Notes: a model not told the origin generated them from the letters alone. A stretch of 64,000 bases of DNA from Klebsiella africana (GCF_020526085.1 NZ_CP084874.1:3348001-3412000), one strand, 5' to 3'. Positions 38,254 to 48,232 are shown, numbered from the stretch's first letter. Translations and numbers: made by a program.

Positions 38254-39465
38254 TCAACCATTACGGCCAAACCAGACGATGTCTTCATAGACATCGGGTG
38301 ATGTATCTCCTTCCGTGCTGATTAACAGAACCTGTGCATCGGCATTCAGGCGCAGCGATTCGGCAAGCTCGCGATACTCCGGTTGAGTCATCAGCGCATA
38401 AAGCACTCCTGTGCCGATAGCGCCGGATTCCCCGGAGACAAAAGGTTCGTCAGTACCTGGTCGCGGAGCGGCCAACAGGCGCATGCCATTGGCGGCCAGA
38501 CAATCGTCGGCGGAAATAAAACAGGTGGCATGGTCGCGGAGCATTGGCCAGCTGGTGATATTAGGTTCACCACAGGCAAGCCCGGCCATCAGGGTTGACA
38601 TATCCCCGCCGACGCTGTGCGGCAGTCCGTCATTAATGATTGCCGAGCGATACAGGCAGTTCGCCTTGTGCGGCTCAACGATGATGATGGTGGGAGCCTG
38701 CTGCTGCATCTTTTCGATGAAATATCCCATGATGCTGCCAGCAAACGACCCGACCCCAGCTTGTAGAAACAGATGCGTCGGCATCGGCGCTCCGCTTTCA
38801 GCCAGCTGCTGCCAGATTTCAACAGCGAGGGTCATATAGCCTTGCATGATCCATGTGGGGATCTGCTCGTAGCCCTGCCAGGCGGTATCCTGGAGTAGAA
38901 CCCATCCCTGCTCGCGCGCGGTTTTGGCCGCCAGCCGAACGGTGTCGTCGTAGTTCAGTTCAGTAATCGTGCATTCGGCGCCATGCCGGCGAATATTCTG
39001 CGCGCGTACCGGTGACGAGCCCTTTGGCATATACACCACCGCACGCAGCCCAAGCTGCTCAGCCGCCCACGCCACGCCACGTCCGTGGTTACCGTCGGTA
39101 GCAGTCACAAATACGATGTCCTTGATACGCGCCTTAATCACTGGTGAATTAAGCTCGGCAAAGCTCAACGTATTAATATCTCGCTCGAGCAGAGCGGCGA
39201 GATATTTCCCCATCGCATAGGATCCGCCTAATCCTTTAAACGCATTCAAACCGAATCGCTGCGCTTCATCTTTTATATGGATTGATCCCAGCCCCAGCCG
39301 CTGGCTTAAAAATTCCAGCTTACGCAGCGGCGTGACCCGGTAATCAGGAAATTTTTGATGGAATGCCAGCACTTCGTTCCCCACGCTTTCATTCAGCAGA
39401 CTCAAGTCTGCTCCCTGGCCATAGGGCTGCCGCCGGGCGTTAAGTTGATATTTAATTGTGTCCAC
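38254..39465 (-). CDS. dpaL: Diaminopropionate ammonia-lyase
   Basis: 403 residues, fold-type II PLP enzyme that converts 2,3-diaminopropionate (both enantiomers in E. coli YgeX) to pyruvate and two ammonia. The PLP lysine is Lys77 in FGLNAFKGLGGSYAMGKYLA, the same position as in E. coli DpaL. The Asn/Gly cofactor loop is TATDGNHGRGVAWAAEQLG, and other blocks are SGESGAIGTGVLYALM and DTAWQGYEQIPTWIMQGY. The start codon is GTG at 39465, preceded by AGAGGTGCC. First gene of the minus-strand operon, divergent from the Lrp-type regulator. Confidence 0.92.
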   Translation of the reverse strand: MDTIKYQLNARRQPYGQGADLSLLNESVGNEVLAFHQKFPDYRVTPLRKLEFLSQRLGLGSIHIKDEAQRFGLNAFKGLGGSYAMGKYLAALLERDINTLSFAELNSPVIKARIKDIVFVTATDGNHGRGVAWAAEQLGLRAVVYMPKGSSPVRAQNIRRHGAECTITELNYDDTVRLAAKTAREQGWVLLQDTAWQGYEQIPTWIMQGYMTLAVEIWQQLAESGAPMPTHLFLQAGVGSFAGSIMGYFIEKMQQQAPTIIIVEPHKANCLYRSAIINDGLPHSVGGDMSTLMAGLACGEPNITSWPMLRDHATCFISADDCLAANGMRLLAAPRPGTDEPFVSGESGAIGTGVLYALMTQPEYRELAESLRLNADAQVLLISTEGDTSPDVYEDIVWFGRNG

Positions 39466-39773
39466 TATTCAGGCACCTCTATTTTCATATCGTCCTGCGA
39501 CGATAACGTTATTTGCGACCATTCCGCCTAAACGACGGGTGCACGGAGCCGTGCGGCCTGAGACAGGACGGTCGCTTTAAATTGGTTAAGTCAGAATGTG
39601 AGAGGCTTTTTGTCGCGATATACCGCTTCCCCACTGCCTGTGATGGTACACTGCGCCCGGCGGTTAATTGGCGCAAAGTTGCCCATCGCGCCGCAATTTT
39701 CACTCTGTTTTATCATTCTCACGCAACAACGTTGCATTAGTGAGGTTGATCACAGGCTTGCAGGACGAGATAT
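39466..39773. promoter_or_regulatory. Divergent control region of the dpaL operon with two GCAA/TTGC dyads
   Basis: A 308-bp gap between divergent dpaL and the regulator. Two short dyads resemble Lrp/AsnC-type sites: GCAAAGTTGC (39673-39682) and GCAACAACGTTGC (39723-39735), about 51 bp apart centre to centre, near five helical turns. A third, GC-rich dyad GCACGG-AG-CCGTGC lies at about 39541-39554. The arrangement suggests cooperative binding of the adjacent regulator; untested. Confidence 0.45.
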
Positions 39774-40238
39774 ATGATGAAACTTGACGCATGGGATAAA
39801 AAAATTCTTACGCTCTTGCAGCGTAATAATCGCTTGTCGCAACGGGAGATCGCCGATCGGATCAGCCTGTCTCCTTCGGCAGTCAATCGGCGTATCGCTG
39901 CACTGGAGGATGCAGGGGTGATTAAAGGCAGTGTTAGCTTAGTGGACGCCAGTAAAGTAGGAAGACCAATCACCATTATGGTGCAGGTGACCATTGAGAA
40001 TGAACGTCTCGATCTGCTTGAGGAGGATAAACAGCGTTTCGTAACCTGTCCGCAAGTGCAGCAGGTCTACTATGTCACTGGCGACTTCGATTTTCTGCTC
40101 GTGATCAACGTCCGTGATATGGCGGAATACGAAGCGCTAACCCGTGAACTCTTTTTTGCCTCGGGAAATATCAAGTCTTTCCGGACCATCGTGTCGATGC
40201 AAAATGCGAAGCAGGAAATGACGGTCATTATCGAGTAA
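39774..40238 (+). CDS. Lrp/AsnC-family transcriptional regulator
   Basis: 154 residues: an N-terminal helix-turn-helix (LDAWDKKILTLLQRNNRLSQ, then REIADRISLSPSAVNRRIAA) and a C-terminal RAM/AsnC ligand-binding domain (TGDFDFLLVINVRDMAEYEA). Members usually sense an amino acid and control its metabolism; position suggests control of the divergent dpaL operon. ATG 39774 follows GGACGAGA; a second in-frame ATG is the next codon. By eye its base composition is less GC-rich than asnS beside it. Confidence 0.88.
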   Translation: MMKLDAWDKKILTLLQRNNRLSQREIADRISLSPSAVNRRIAALEDAGVIKGSVSLVDASKVGRPITIMVQVTIENERLDLLEEDKQRFVTCPQVQQVYYVTGDFDFLLVINVRDMAEYEALTRELFFASGNIKSFRTIVSMQNAKQEMTVIIE

Positions 40239-40359
40239 GTCGTGTAAAAGTCGAAATGGTGAGCCAAAGAACGCCCCGGAGGTGTATTTATTTCCGAAAT
40301 CCACCCTTCCCTGTGCGAAATCTACTTGTCTGATGGAAGATGACAGGTAACATAGATAT

Positions 40360-40389
40360 CCCCCCGCTGTTGGGGGAAGAGACTTTTTT
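40360..40389 (+). terminator. Hairpin with distant T run before asnS (possible terminator/attenuator)
   Basis: CCCCC-GCTGTT-GGGGG hairpin followed by AAGAGAC and T6, about 25-55 bp before the asnS start. It may end the regulator transcript or lie in the asnS leader; the 7-nt gap before the T run makes it a weak intrinsic terminator. Confidence 0.35.
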
Positions 40390-40413
40390 ATTGGACTACA
40401 TAGAGAGATTATT

Positions 40414-41814
40414 ATGAGCGTTGTGCCTGTAGCCGACGTACTCCAGGGCCGCGTTGCCGTTGACAGCGAAGTCACGGTCCGCGGATGGGTGCGTACCCGC
40501 CGAGATTCTAAAGCTGGCTTTTCTTTCCTCGCCGTCTATGACGGTTCCTGCTTTGATCCTGTACAGGCCGTTATTAATAATTCTCTGCCCAATTACAATC
40601 AGGAAGTGCTGCGTCTAACCACAGGTTGCTCGGTGATTGTCACCGGTAAAGTCGTGGCTTCCCAGGGTCAGGGTCAAAGCTTTGAGATCCAGGCGACCAG
40701 CGTGGAAGTGACCGGCTGGGTGGAAGACCCGGACACCTACCCGATGGCGGCCAAGCGCCACAGCATCGAGTATCTGCGTGAAGTGGCGCACCTGCGTCCG
40801 CGCACCAACCTGATCGGCGCAGTTGCCCGCGTGCGTCACACCCTGGCGCAGGCGCTGCATCGCTTCTTTGATGAGCAGGGCTTCTTCTGGGTCTCCACCC
40901 CGCTGATCACGGCCTCCGATACCGAAGGCGCTGGCGAAATGTTCCGCGTGTCGACGCTGGATCTGGAAAACCTGCCGCGTAACGATCAGGGCAAAGTCGA
41001 TTTCGACAAGGACTTCTTCGGTAAAGAGGCATTCCTGACCGTTTCCGGCCAGCTGAACGGCGAGACCTACGCCTGTGCGCTGTCGAAGATTTATACCTTC
41101 GGCCCGACCTTCCGCGCCGAGAACTCCAACACCAGCCGCCACCTGGCGGAATTCTGGATGCTGGAGCCGGAAGTGGCCTTCGCTAACCTGAACGACGTTG
41201 CCGGTCTGGCGGAAGCGATGCTCAAGTACGTCTTCAAAGCGGTACTGGAAGAGCGTGCGGACGACATGCAGTTCTTCGCCGAGCGCGTGGATAAAGACGC
41301 TATCGACCGTCTGCAGCGCTTTATCACCGCTGATTTTGCCCAGGTAGATTACACCGACGCCGTCACCATTCTGGAAAACTGCGGCAAGCAGTTCGAGAAC
41401 CCGGTGTACTGGGGCGTGGATCTCTCCTCCGAGCACGAACGTTACCTGGCCGAAGAGCACTTCAAAGCGCCGGTGGTGGTGAAAAACTACCCGAAAGACA
41501 TTAAGGCGTTCTACATGCGCCTTAACGAAGACGGTAAAACCGTCGCGGCAATGGACGTCCTGGCGCCGGGCATCGGCGAGATCATCGGCGGTTCCCAGCG
41601 TGAAGAGCGTCTCGACGTGCTCGACGCGCGTATGGCCGAGATGGGGCTGAATAAAGAAGACTACTGGTGGTATCGCGACCTGCGCCGCTACGGCACTGTG
41701 CCGCATTCCGGCTTTGGTCTGGGCTTCGAACGCCTTATCGCTTACGTAACCGGCGTGCAGAACGTCCGCGATGTCATTCCGTTCCCGCGTACTCCGCGCA
41801 ACGCGACATTCTAA
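40414..41814 (+). CDS. asnS: Asparaginyl-tRNA synthetase
   Basis: 466 residues, class IIb synthetase. An N-terminal OB-fold anticodon domain (about 15-110, [20 protein letters not shown]) is followed by the catalytic core with motif 2 ([20 protein letters not shown]) and motif 3 ([15 protein letters not shown]). It charges tRNA-Asn. The start [20 protein letters not shown] matches E. coli. Strongly biased codon use suggests high expression. Confidence 0.98.
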   Translation: MSVVPVADVLQGRVAVDSEVTVRGWVRTRRDSKAGFSFLAVYDGSCFDPVQAVINNSLPNYNQEVLRLTTGCSVIVTGKVVASQGQGQSFEIQATSVEVTGWVEDPDTYPMAAKRHSIEYLREVAHLRPRTNLIGAVARVRHTLAQALHRFFDEQGFFWVSTPLITASDTEGAGEMFRVSTLDLENLPRNDQGKVDFDKDFFGKEAFLTVSGQLNGETYACALSKIYTFGPTFRAENSNTSRHLAEFWMLEPEVAFANLNDVAGLAEAMLKYVFKAVLEERADDMQFFAERVDKDAIDRLQRFITADFAQVDYTDAVTILENCGKQFENPVYWGVDLSSEHERYLAEEHFKAPVVVKNYPKDIKAFYMRLNEDGKTVAAMDVLAPGIGEIIGGSQREERLDVLDARMAEMGLNKEDYWWYRDLRRYGTVPHSGFGLGFERLIAYVTGVQNVRDVIPFPRTPRNATF

Positions 41815-41834
41815 ATTTTTCTGCCATAAACCTG

Positions 41835-41863
41835 AAAGGCCAGCGCAAGCTGGCCTTTTTTTA
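41835..41863 (+). terminator. asnS terminator
   Basis: AAAGGCCAGC-GCAA-GCTGGCCTTTTTTT, 20 bp after the stop: perfect hairpin with T run. Confidence 0.95.
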
Positions 41864-42405
41864 TGTCAATTACTGTTAGCAAAATTCAACAAACTTAAAC
41901 ATCAAGGCCTGGAAATCACATTTATGTTACGCACTATTTCGGTGCATACCGGTGATGCAGATCGCACTTTATGTTCATAACAGAGCAAAACCTCTGATAA
42001 ATTTGCTCATTTTTTAACCTTCCACCGCACATCTTGCAAAGACAAGGTCTGAATAAAAAGAGGGCGAATTTAATACATAAAATGAGCAAATTTACGCTTA
42101 TCCAAATTAATCATAAATATTTCATATAGATAGATATGGATAGGCGAATTACCTCACCACGTGGAACGGAATTTTGATTAAGTTCACAAAGTTCCCAAAA
42201 ATACATACTTAGTTACATGTTTTTTCTTTTTGTTACTCATATGAGATATTAGTAGCATTTTCCGGCTAGCGAAACGTTGTCGCGGATGGAAAGATGCCTT
42301 CAGACACCAAACTCTCATCAATGGTTCTGTAAGTTTTTATTGACAGAACTTATTGACGGCAGTGGCACGTGTTCATATAAAAAATATTAATGAGGGTAAT
42401 AAATA
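41864..42405 (+). promoter_or_regulatory. ompF/ompK35 upstream region with OmpR-type sites and leader
   Basis: A 540-bp AT-rich region with no gene, similar in length to the E. coli asnS-ompF gap. Sites aligning with E. coli OmpR boxes F1-F3 lie at about 42201-42262 (ATACTTAGTTACAT, then TTTTCTTTTTGTTACTCAT, then ATTAGTAGCATTTTC). The promoter block TAGCGAAACGTT ... ATGGAAAGATGCC follows at about 42268-42297. The leader (GACACCAAACTCTCATCA ... ATTGACGGCAGTGGCA ... GAGGGTAATAAATA) is almost the E. coli one, including the MicF target around the start. OmpR control is known for ompF. Confidence 0.7.
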
Positions 42406-43488
42406 ATGATGAAGCGCAATATTCTGGCAGTGGTGATCCCTGCCCTGCTGGTAGCCGGTGCAGCCAACGCTGCAGAAATCTATAACAAAAACGGCAACAA
42501 ACTGGACTTCTACGGAAAAATGGTCGGCGAGCACGTCTGGACCACCAATGGCGACACCAGCAGCGACGATACCACCTATGCCCGTATCGGCCTGAAAGGC
42601 GAAACCCAGATCAACGATCAGTTGACCGGTTATGGCCAGTGGGAATACAACATGGATGCGTCCAACGTTGAAGGTTCCCAGCCAACGAAAACCCGTCTGG
42701 CGTTCGCGGGCCTGAAAGCAGGCGAATACGGCTCATTCGACTACGGCCGTAACTACGGTGCAATCTACGACGTCGAAGCGGCAACCGATATGCTGGTTGA
42801 ATGGGGCGGCGACGGCTGGAACTACACCGACAACTACATGACCGGTCGTACCAACGGCGTGGCAACCTACCGTAACTCTGACTTCTTCGGTCTGGTTGAC
42901 GGCCTGAGTTTCGCGCTGCAGTACCAGGGTAAAAATGACCACGACCGCTCGATCCACAAACAGAATGGCGACGGCTTCAGCACCGCGGCTACTTACGCGT
43001 TCGACAACGGTATCGCGCTGTCTGCAGGCTATGCTAACTCTAACCGTAGCGTCGATCAGAAAGCTGACGGCAATGGCGACAAAGCTGAAGCTTGGGCAAC
43101 CTCTGCAAAATATGACGCCAACAACGTCTATGCGGCCGTCATGTACTCCCAGACTTACAACATGACTCCGGAAAACCAGGGTAACTACTTCGCTGGTAAA
43201 ACCCAGAACTTCGAAGCCGTTGTACAGTATCAGTTCGACTTCGGCCTGCGTCCGTCCATCGGCTACGTACAGACCAAAGGTAAAGACCTGCAGGCGCGCG
43301 GCGGCTTCTCCGGCGGCGATGCAGATCTGGTTAAATACGTCGAAGTGGGTACCTGGTACTACTTCAACAAGAACATGAACGTCTATGCGGCGTACAAGTT
43401 CAACCAACTGGACGACAACGCCTATACGCGTGAAGCTGGCGTAGCGACCGACGACCAGGCGGCCGTGGGTATCGTTTACCAGTTCTAA
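42406..43488 (+). CDS. ompF: Outer membrane porin OmpF / OmpK35
   Basis: 360 residues: signal peptide [22 protein letters not shown] (cleaved near residue 22), then a 16-strand general porin ending in the Phe required for assembly (VGIVYQF). It is close to Klebsiella OmpK35 as recalled, with the constriction segment around [20 protein letters not shown]. OmpK35 is a main entry path for beta-lactams, and its loss raises resistance. The gene is intact here, with no frameshift. GAGGGT is the ribosome site. Differences from the K. pneumoniae form are noted in the findings. Confidence 0.96.
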   Translation: MMKRNILAVVIPALLVAGAANAAEIYNKNGNKLDFYGKMVGEHVWTTNGDTSSDDTTYARIGLKGETQINDQLTGYGQWEYNMDASNVEGSQPTKTRLAFAGLKAGEYGSFDYGRNYGAIYDVEAATDMLVEWGGDGWNYTDNYMTGRTNGVATYRNSDFFGLVDGLSFALQYQGKNDHDRSIHKQNGDGFSTAATYAFDNGIALSAGYANSNRSVDQKADGNGDKAEAWATSAKYDANNVYAAVMYSQTYNMTPENQGNYFAGKTQNFEAVVQYQFDFGLRPSIGYVQTKGKDLQARGGFSGGDADLVKYVEVGTWYYFNKNMNVYAAYKFNQLDDNAYTREAGVATDDQAAVGIVYQF

Positions 43489-43519
43489 TTTGCAGTACAC
43501 CCCTTCGTGATATGCCTTC

Positions 43520-43545
43520 AGAGCAGGACTTCGGTCCTGCTTTTC
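43520..43545 (+). terminator. ompF terminator
   Basis: AGCAGGAC-TTCG-GTCCTGCT followed by TTT, about 33 bp after the stop. Confidence 0.88.
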
Positions 43546-43675
43546 TGTATTCGTGAGGTAAAGATCGTCTCTTTTGAAAACCTTCGCGCTTTTTGTCGCA
43601 AACGGTTGGCAATTCGTTATTCTCCCGTTAACCTGATAGCGGATTTCCCTTCAGTAATCACAATGGAACCTCGTC

Positions 43676-44866
43676 ATGTTTGAGAACATTACCGCCGCCC
43701 CAGCCGACCCGATTTTAGGTCTGGCCGATCTGTTTCGTGCTGATGACCGCCCTGAAAAAATTAACCTCGGAATTGGTGTTTACAAGGATGAAACCGGTAA
43801 AACACCCGTTCTGACCAGCGTCAAAAAAGCAGAACAGTACCTGCTGGAAAATGAAACGACTAAAAACTATCTGGGCATCGATGGTATTCCTGAATTTGGT
43901 CGCTGCACCCAGGAACTGCTGTTCGGTAAAGGCAATGCGATTATCGCCGATAAACGCGCCCGCACCGCGCAGACCCCGGGCGGTACCGGTGCGCTGCGCG
44001 TCGCCGCAGACTTCCTCGCGAAAAACACTGACGTAAAACGTGTGTGGGTGAGCAACCCAAGCTGGCCGAACCATAAAAGCGTGTTTACCTCTGCCGGGCT
44101 GGAAGTGCGTGAGTACGCTTACTACGACGCGGCTAACCACGCGCTGGACTTTGATGGTCTGCTGGCCAGCCTGAACGAAGCCCAGGCTGGCGACGTGGTG
44201 CTATTCCACGGCTGCTGCCACAACCCAACCGGTATCGATCCGACGCTCGACCAGTGGCAACAGCTGGCGCAACTGTCGGTCGAAAAAGGCTGGCTGCCGC
44301 TGTTTGATTTCGCTTACCAGGGCTTCGCCCGTGGTCTGGAAGAAGATGCTGAAGGGCTGCGCGCCTTTGCTGCGCTGCACAAAGAGCTGCTGGTCGCCAG
44401 CTCTTACTCGAAAAACTTTGGCCTGTACAACGAGCGCGTCGGCGCCTGCACCCTGGTCGCCGCCGATCAGGAGACCGTGGACCGCGCATTCAGTCAGATG
44501 AAATCGGTGATCCGCGCCAACTACTCCAACCCGCCTGCGCATGGCGCATCCGTGGTCGCCACCATTCTGAGCAACGATGCGCTGCGAGCTATCTGGGAGC
44601 AGGAGCTGACCGATATGCGCCAGCGCATCCAGCGTATGCGCCTGCTGTTCGTCAATACCCTGCAGGAGAAAGGCGCGAGCCGCGACTTTAGCTTTATCAG
44701 CAAACAGAATGGCATGTTCTCGTTCAGCGGGCTGAGTAAAGAGCAGGTCCTGCGTCTGCGCGAAGAATTCGCTATCTATGCCGTTGCTTCCGGGCGTATC
44801 AACGTAGCCGGGATGACGCCTGACAACATGGCGCCGCTGTGCGAAGCCATCGTCGCCGTGCTGTAA
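43676..44866 (+). CDS. aspC: Aspartate aminotransferase
   Basis: 396 residues, the E. coli length. Class I PLP aminotransferase interconverting aspartate plus 2-oxoglutarate with oxaloacetate plus glutamate; it also acts on aromatic amino acids. The PLP Lys lies in [15 protein letters not shown], the Asn/Asp cofactor residues in [13 protein letters not shown] and [14 protein letters not shown], and the substrate Arg in [10 protein letters not shown]. It stands alone between ompF and gloC with its own promoter region. Confidence 0.97.
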   Translation: MFENITAAPADPILGLADLFRADDRPEKINLGIGVYKDETGKTPVLTSVKKAEQYLLENETTKNYLGIDGIPEFGRCTQELLFGKGNAIIADKRARTAQTPGGTGALRVAADFLAKNTDVKRVWVSNPSWPNHKSVFTSAGLEVREYAYYDAANHALDFDGLLASLNEAQAGDVVLFHGCCHNPTGIDPTLDQWQQLAQLSVEKGWLPLFDFAYQGFARGLEEDAEGLRAFAALHKELLVASSYSKNFGLYNERVGACTLVAADQETVDRAFSQMKSVIRANYSNPPAHGASVVATILSNDALRAIWEQELTDMRQRIQRMRLLFVNTLQEKGASRDFSFISKQNGMFSFSGLSKEQVLRLREEFAIYAVASGRINVAGMTPDNMAPLCEAIVAVL

Positions 44867-44878
44867 GCGCTGTATAAA

Positions 44879-44908
44879 GAAAAAGGCCGCGAATGCGGCC
44901 TTTTTTAT
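44879..44908. terminator. Bidirectional terminator between aspC and gloC
   Basis: AAAAAGGCCGC-GAAT-GCGGCCTTTTTT with A and T runs on both sides, between the convergent ends. Confidence 0.93.
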
Positions 44909-44926
44909 ATGTTCACGTCATGTCTG

Positions 44927-45574
44927 TTACCAGACCGGCATCTCGTCCTGCAGGAATGGGTTGTTACGACGTTCCTCACCCAGCGTCGACAGCGGACCAT
45001 GGCCGGGAATAAAGGTCACATCATCGCCCAGCGGCAATAGCTTATCCTTAATAGCCGCAATCAGCTGCCCATGGTCGCCGCGCGGAAAATCGCTGCGCCC
45101 TACTCCGCCTTTAAAAATCACATCTCCGGAGATCAGCAGCCGGGAGGCGTTATCAAAAAAGACCACGTGACCCGGCGTATGGCCCGGGCAATGCAGGACC
45201 TGCAGCGCCACATTCCCCACATTGACCACATCGCCTTCATTGAGCCAGCGATCCGGACGCAGCGGCTGGCAATCCTCCAGGCCGAACATCCGGCTTTGCG
45301 CCGGTAATCCTTCCAGCCAGAACTCATCTTCTTTTTCCGGGCCAATAACCGGTACGCCATAATGCTGCGCCAGTTCCGCCGCAGCGCCAACGTGATCGAG
45401 GTGGCCATGCGTCAGCAGGATCTGCATTAGCGTGACGCCAGCTTCGGCGACCACCGCTTTGATACGTTCAGCATCGCCGCCAGGATCGACCAGCGCCGCC
45501 AGCCGGGTTTGTTCGCACCAGATAAGAGAACAGTTCTGCGCGAACGCGGTAACCGGAATAATACGATAGTTCAT
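44927..45574 (-). CDS. gloC: Hydroxyacylglutathione hydrolase GloC (YcbL)
   Basis: 215 residues, metallo-beta-lactamase fold with the metal motif [20 protein letters not shown] (about 54-73), further ligands in [14 protein letters not shown] and the C-terminal [14 protein letters not shown]. It is a type II glyoxalase that hydrolyses S-lactoylglutathione in methylglyoxal detoxification, connecting functionally with mgsA in this window. It lies 13 bp downstream of mepK and is probably co-transcribed. Confidence 0.94.
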   Translation of the reverse strand: MNYRIIPVTAFAQNCSLIWCEQTRLAALVDPGGDAERIKAVVAEAGVTLMQILLTHGHLDHVGAAAELAQHYGVPVIGPEKEDEFWLEGLPAQSRMFGLEDCQPLRPDRWLNEGDVVNVGNVALQVLHCPGHTPGHVVFFDNASRLLISGDVIFKGGVGRSDFPRGDHGQLIAAIKDKLLPLGDDVTFIPGHGPLSTLGEERRNNPFLQDEMPVW

Positions 45575-45587
45575 GACGCTCCTTTCG

Positions 45588-46139
45588 TTACCAGTGCCTT
45601 ACGGGACCGGTATCAATATGCACAAAGTTACTACGTGGGTAATATCCTACACCACCTGCGCGCATAGATAACGCCGCTTTGCGAATATTGCTTAACGAAA
45701 TACCTTCAATATGGAAATCCATCGCCTGCCCCTTGGTGTGATAGCTGTGTTTCGCTACACCACGGCTTCGTGCGCGGAGCTCATCATTGGTATCGAGGGA
45801 ACGATAGCCAGAGATAAGTTGGACAGGTTTGTTGGTGCCAAGTAGGCCCTGCAACCGATAAAGATGATCGAACAGATTTGGATCGATGGACTTAATTTTA
45901 TTCGCACGATAATCGCGGAAAAAATGGTTAAGTCTTGCTAATTCATCCTGAATATAGCCTCTGCCATCGAAAAACTCCGCCTTGAGCGATTCACCGGTAT
46001 GCAGGTTATTCAGCGTCAAAATACGCGGACGGGGGGTCGAGAGGGTGGCAAATGCCGGCGCAGGGAGAATGGCGGCAGCACCCAGCGCAGCGCCACCCAA
46101 CGCCAGCAATCTGCGGCGATTAGCGTCAAATTTGTCCAT
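45588..46139 (-). CDS. mepK: Murein endopeptidase MepK (YcbK)
   Basis: 183 residues with a twin-arginine-type signal ([20 protein letters not shown], cleavage near AFA) and an M15/DUF882 peptidase domain. Metal-binding motifs are [20 protein letters not shown] and FVHIDTG near the C-terminus. In E. coli YcbK cleaves 3-3 and 4-3 crosslinks of peptidoglycan. The frame is open back to 46244, but the start at 46139 gives the family N-terminus. It neighbours ldtD, which makes 3-3 crosslinks, so builder and cutter are adjacent. Confidence 0.93.
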   Translation of the reverse strand: MDKFDANRRRLLALGGAALGAAAILPAPAFATLSTPRPRILTLNNLHTGESLKAEFFDGRGYIQDELARLNHFFRDYRANKIKSIDPNLFDHLYRLQGLLGTNKPVQLISGYRSLDTNDELRARSRGVAKHSYHTKGQAMDFHIEGISLSNIRKAALSMRAGGVGYYPRSNFVHIDTGPVRHW

Positions 46140-46441
46140 GATAATCAGGTCTACAGTCAATGAATCGTTATATACTTTTTCCGCCTTGCGCGATGCCAGG
46201 ATCAGCTCGCTATCGCTCGCCACGACCGTGATGCTGCCCGGCAAAGGAGAGCGTTCGCGCTGATCGCGCTACGCATTGAGCGGAATGATATGTATATGCA
46301 CTTCTGGCGCACGAAAGGCACCTTACCGGGCATTATTGCCAACGTCAAGGCAGCCTCACCCCAGGAAAATCGGGCGCTGCGGAGGAGCCGCGCCCTTTTT
46401 TACCCAGTGCTAGGACAACAAAATCCATTGAACTACTTCAT
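46140..46441. other. mepK/ldtD intergenic region
   Basis: A 302-bp gap. On the minus strand a TATAAC-type -10 at about 46166-46171 can serve mepK. The hairpin at 46379-46407 is listed separately. No gene is called, although a short plus-strand transcript is possible (see findings). Confidence 0.5.
46375..46407. terminator. Terminator downstream of ldtD, with T6 on the plus strand
   Basis: GGGCGCTGCGG-AGGAG-CCGCGCCC followed by T6 on the plus strand; on the minus strand it is followed by GATTTTC. It is about 35 bp after the ldtD stop, so it probably ends ldtD, but its stronger T run faces the other way. Confidence 0.65.
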
Positions 46442-48232
46442 TTACCTGATTAATTGTTCAGCTTTCGTCAGAATTTGTGCGCTGGATCGCGCGGTGAGAT
46501 CGTAATTGTAAATATCTGTTCGATATTGTGTACGTCCATCAGCGTCCACAAACGCCGTTAAGTAATATAAATTCACCGGTATATTTTGCCGAATATTGAC
46601 ATAACGCGTGTCTCCCTGCTTCAGGGCGTCGGAAATACGCGTGTCATTCCAGCCCGCATCCTGCAGCAGCATATTGGCCAGCTCCGAGGCTTTATTCACC
46701 CTGACGCAGCCGGAACTGAGCGCGCGGACATCCTTCTGAAACAGATTATGGTTTGGCGTATCATGCAGATAGATAGCATCCGAACTCGGCATATTAAACT
46801 TGTAGCGCCCCAGTGAATTACGTGCCCCAGGCGCCTGCTGAAAACGGAACGGTAAATTGTTCTCGGTGATGGTTGACCAGTCAACCCGGTAAGGATCGAT
46901 AGTCTCTTTACTGTTCCAGCCGCGCATCACGGTGTAGCCATGCTGCTCCAGATAGCCAGGATTATTACGCACCTTCGGCAGAATATCTTTGCGCGCCAGG
47001 GTCGGCGGTACGTTCCACGGCGGATTGACCACCACGTTATTCAGCGCACTGCTCATCATTGGGGTTTTGCGGTCCGGACGCCCCACGATCACCCGAGAAG
47101 CCAGCACCTGACTGCCGTCCTGGTAATAGACCAGCGAGAAAGCGGGGATATTCACCATGATGCCGGTGGACAGTTTGCCCGGCAGCAGACGTAGCCGCTG
47201 AATGTTTAGCGCCAGCACCCCGGCACGCTGCGCCGAGGAGACATTAAGCCAGTCGCGGGTGGACTGGCCGATAACGCCATCTGCACCCAGCCCCTGCATG
47301 GCCTGGAAGCGCTTAACGCCCTCCACCAGCTGGCGATCGTACACACCGCGCGCCGCAGGTTTACTCTTCTTCTTCGCCGACGGGCTCACCACGTCGCCAG
47401 GCAGGACGATATTAGCAGTATTCTCCAGCATGCCGGTACGCTGGAGGATCTCGCGCAAGGCGCCGATATCATTGCTCCATTCCCCGGGGCGCAGCGAGCC
47501 GCTGCCGGTCATTTGCGGCCACGGGCGTGAATCAGCCACCAGCGCCAGCAGCGACTGGTGCATGGCCTCATACTGCGGATGATGCGGCGCCAGGCCGGCG
47601 ATAAACGCCGGCAGGGAGCCATTGTCCAGCGCCAGTTGCCACTGGTTAATCACCGACAGCGGCGGGGTCGCCATCTTGTACGGTGTCGAGCTATATAACC
47701 AGCGAGTCCCCTGGGTGGGGATGCCGCTGATAAAGTGCAGATAGCCCATCATAGCATCCGACAACACCACATCGCGCGCCATGCCGCTGACGGCAGGATC
47801 GGTCAGCAGGCTGACCCAGGTGGTAAACTGCGGCTGAAAACCGGCAATAGCAATTTCCGCCAGCTGCTGCTGGAACGCCTGCACCGCCTCGCGGTTTTCC
47901 CACATCGGTTTCATATCCCTGGCGGCGTATAGCGACACCAGCGGATTCATAAAGACGGGTTTGTAGCCAGCCGGCAACAGCGCTTCGATCTGGGCGCGAC
48001 TGTTCGCCGCGGCTTCCATCGACAGCGGCTGCTCACCGGCCAGTTTAGCTACCGCCGGCGATTGCCCATCGCTTTGCGTCAGCGCGACGGAAAGCTCGCC
48101 AGGCGTTGCGGAACTATCACCTGGTACGACTTCAGGCTCTGCGGCCTGGACATTGAACAGCGGAGCAAATGCCAGTGCCAGGCTCAGACTGAGCGCTGAC
48201 AATGGACGACCATACCGTTTCTTTAGCAACAT
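46442..48232 (-). CDS. ldtD: L,D-transpeptidase LdtD (YcbB)
   Basis: 596 residues: N-terminal signal ([20 protein letters not shown], cleavage near VQAAEP), a scaffold domain, a peptidoglycan-binding domain ([20 protein letters not shown]) and a YkuD catalytic domain with the conserved His in [11 protein letters not shown] and the nucleophile Cys509 in [16 protein letters not shown]. It makes 3-3 crosslinks and can give beta-lactam tolerance by bypassing penicillin-binding proteins. The start at 48232 was preferred over 48268, which would add a charged extension before the signal. Confidence 0.94.
   Translation of the reverse strand: MLLKKRYGRPLSALSLSLALAFAPLFNVQAAEPEVVPGDSSATPGELSVALTQSDGQSPAVAKLAGEQPLSMEAAANSRAQIEALLPAGYKPVFMNPLVSLYAARDMKPMWENREAVQAFQQQLAEIAIAGFQPQFTTWVSLLTDPAVSGMARDVVLSDAMMGYLHFISGIPTQGTRWLYSSTPYKMATPPLSVINQWQLALDNGSLPAFIAGLAPHHPQYEAMHQSLLALVADSRPWPQMTGSGSLRPGEWSNDIGALREILQRTGMLENTANIVLPGDVVSPSAKKKSKPAARGVYDRQLVEGVKRFQAMQGLGADGVIGQSTRDWLNVSSAQRAGVLALNIQRLRLLPGKLSTGIMVNIPAFSLVYYQDGSQVLASRVIVGRPDRKTPMMSSALNNVVVNPPWNVPPTLARKDILPKVRNNPGYLEQHGYTVMRGWNSKETIDPYRVDWSTITENNLPFRFQQAPGARNSLGRYKFNMPSSDAIYLHDTPNHNLFQKDVRALSSGCVRVNKASELANMLLQDAGWNDTRISDALKQGDTRYVNIRQNIPVNLYYLTAFVDADGRTQYRTDIYNYDLTARSSAQILTKAEQLIR

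Noticed and set aside
40615..41706. 363-codon minus-strand frame over asnS
   Set aside because: Antisense shadow; asnS on the plus strand carries all class II synthetase motifs.
42733..43500. 255-codon minus-strand frame over ompF
   Set aside because: Antisense shadow of the porin gene.
46290..46505. 71-codon plus-strand frame between mepK and ldtD
   Set aside because: It reads through the strong hairpin and into the ldtD 3' end in antisense; no ribosome site.
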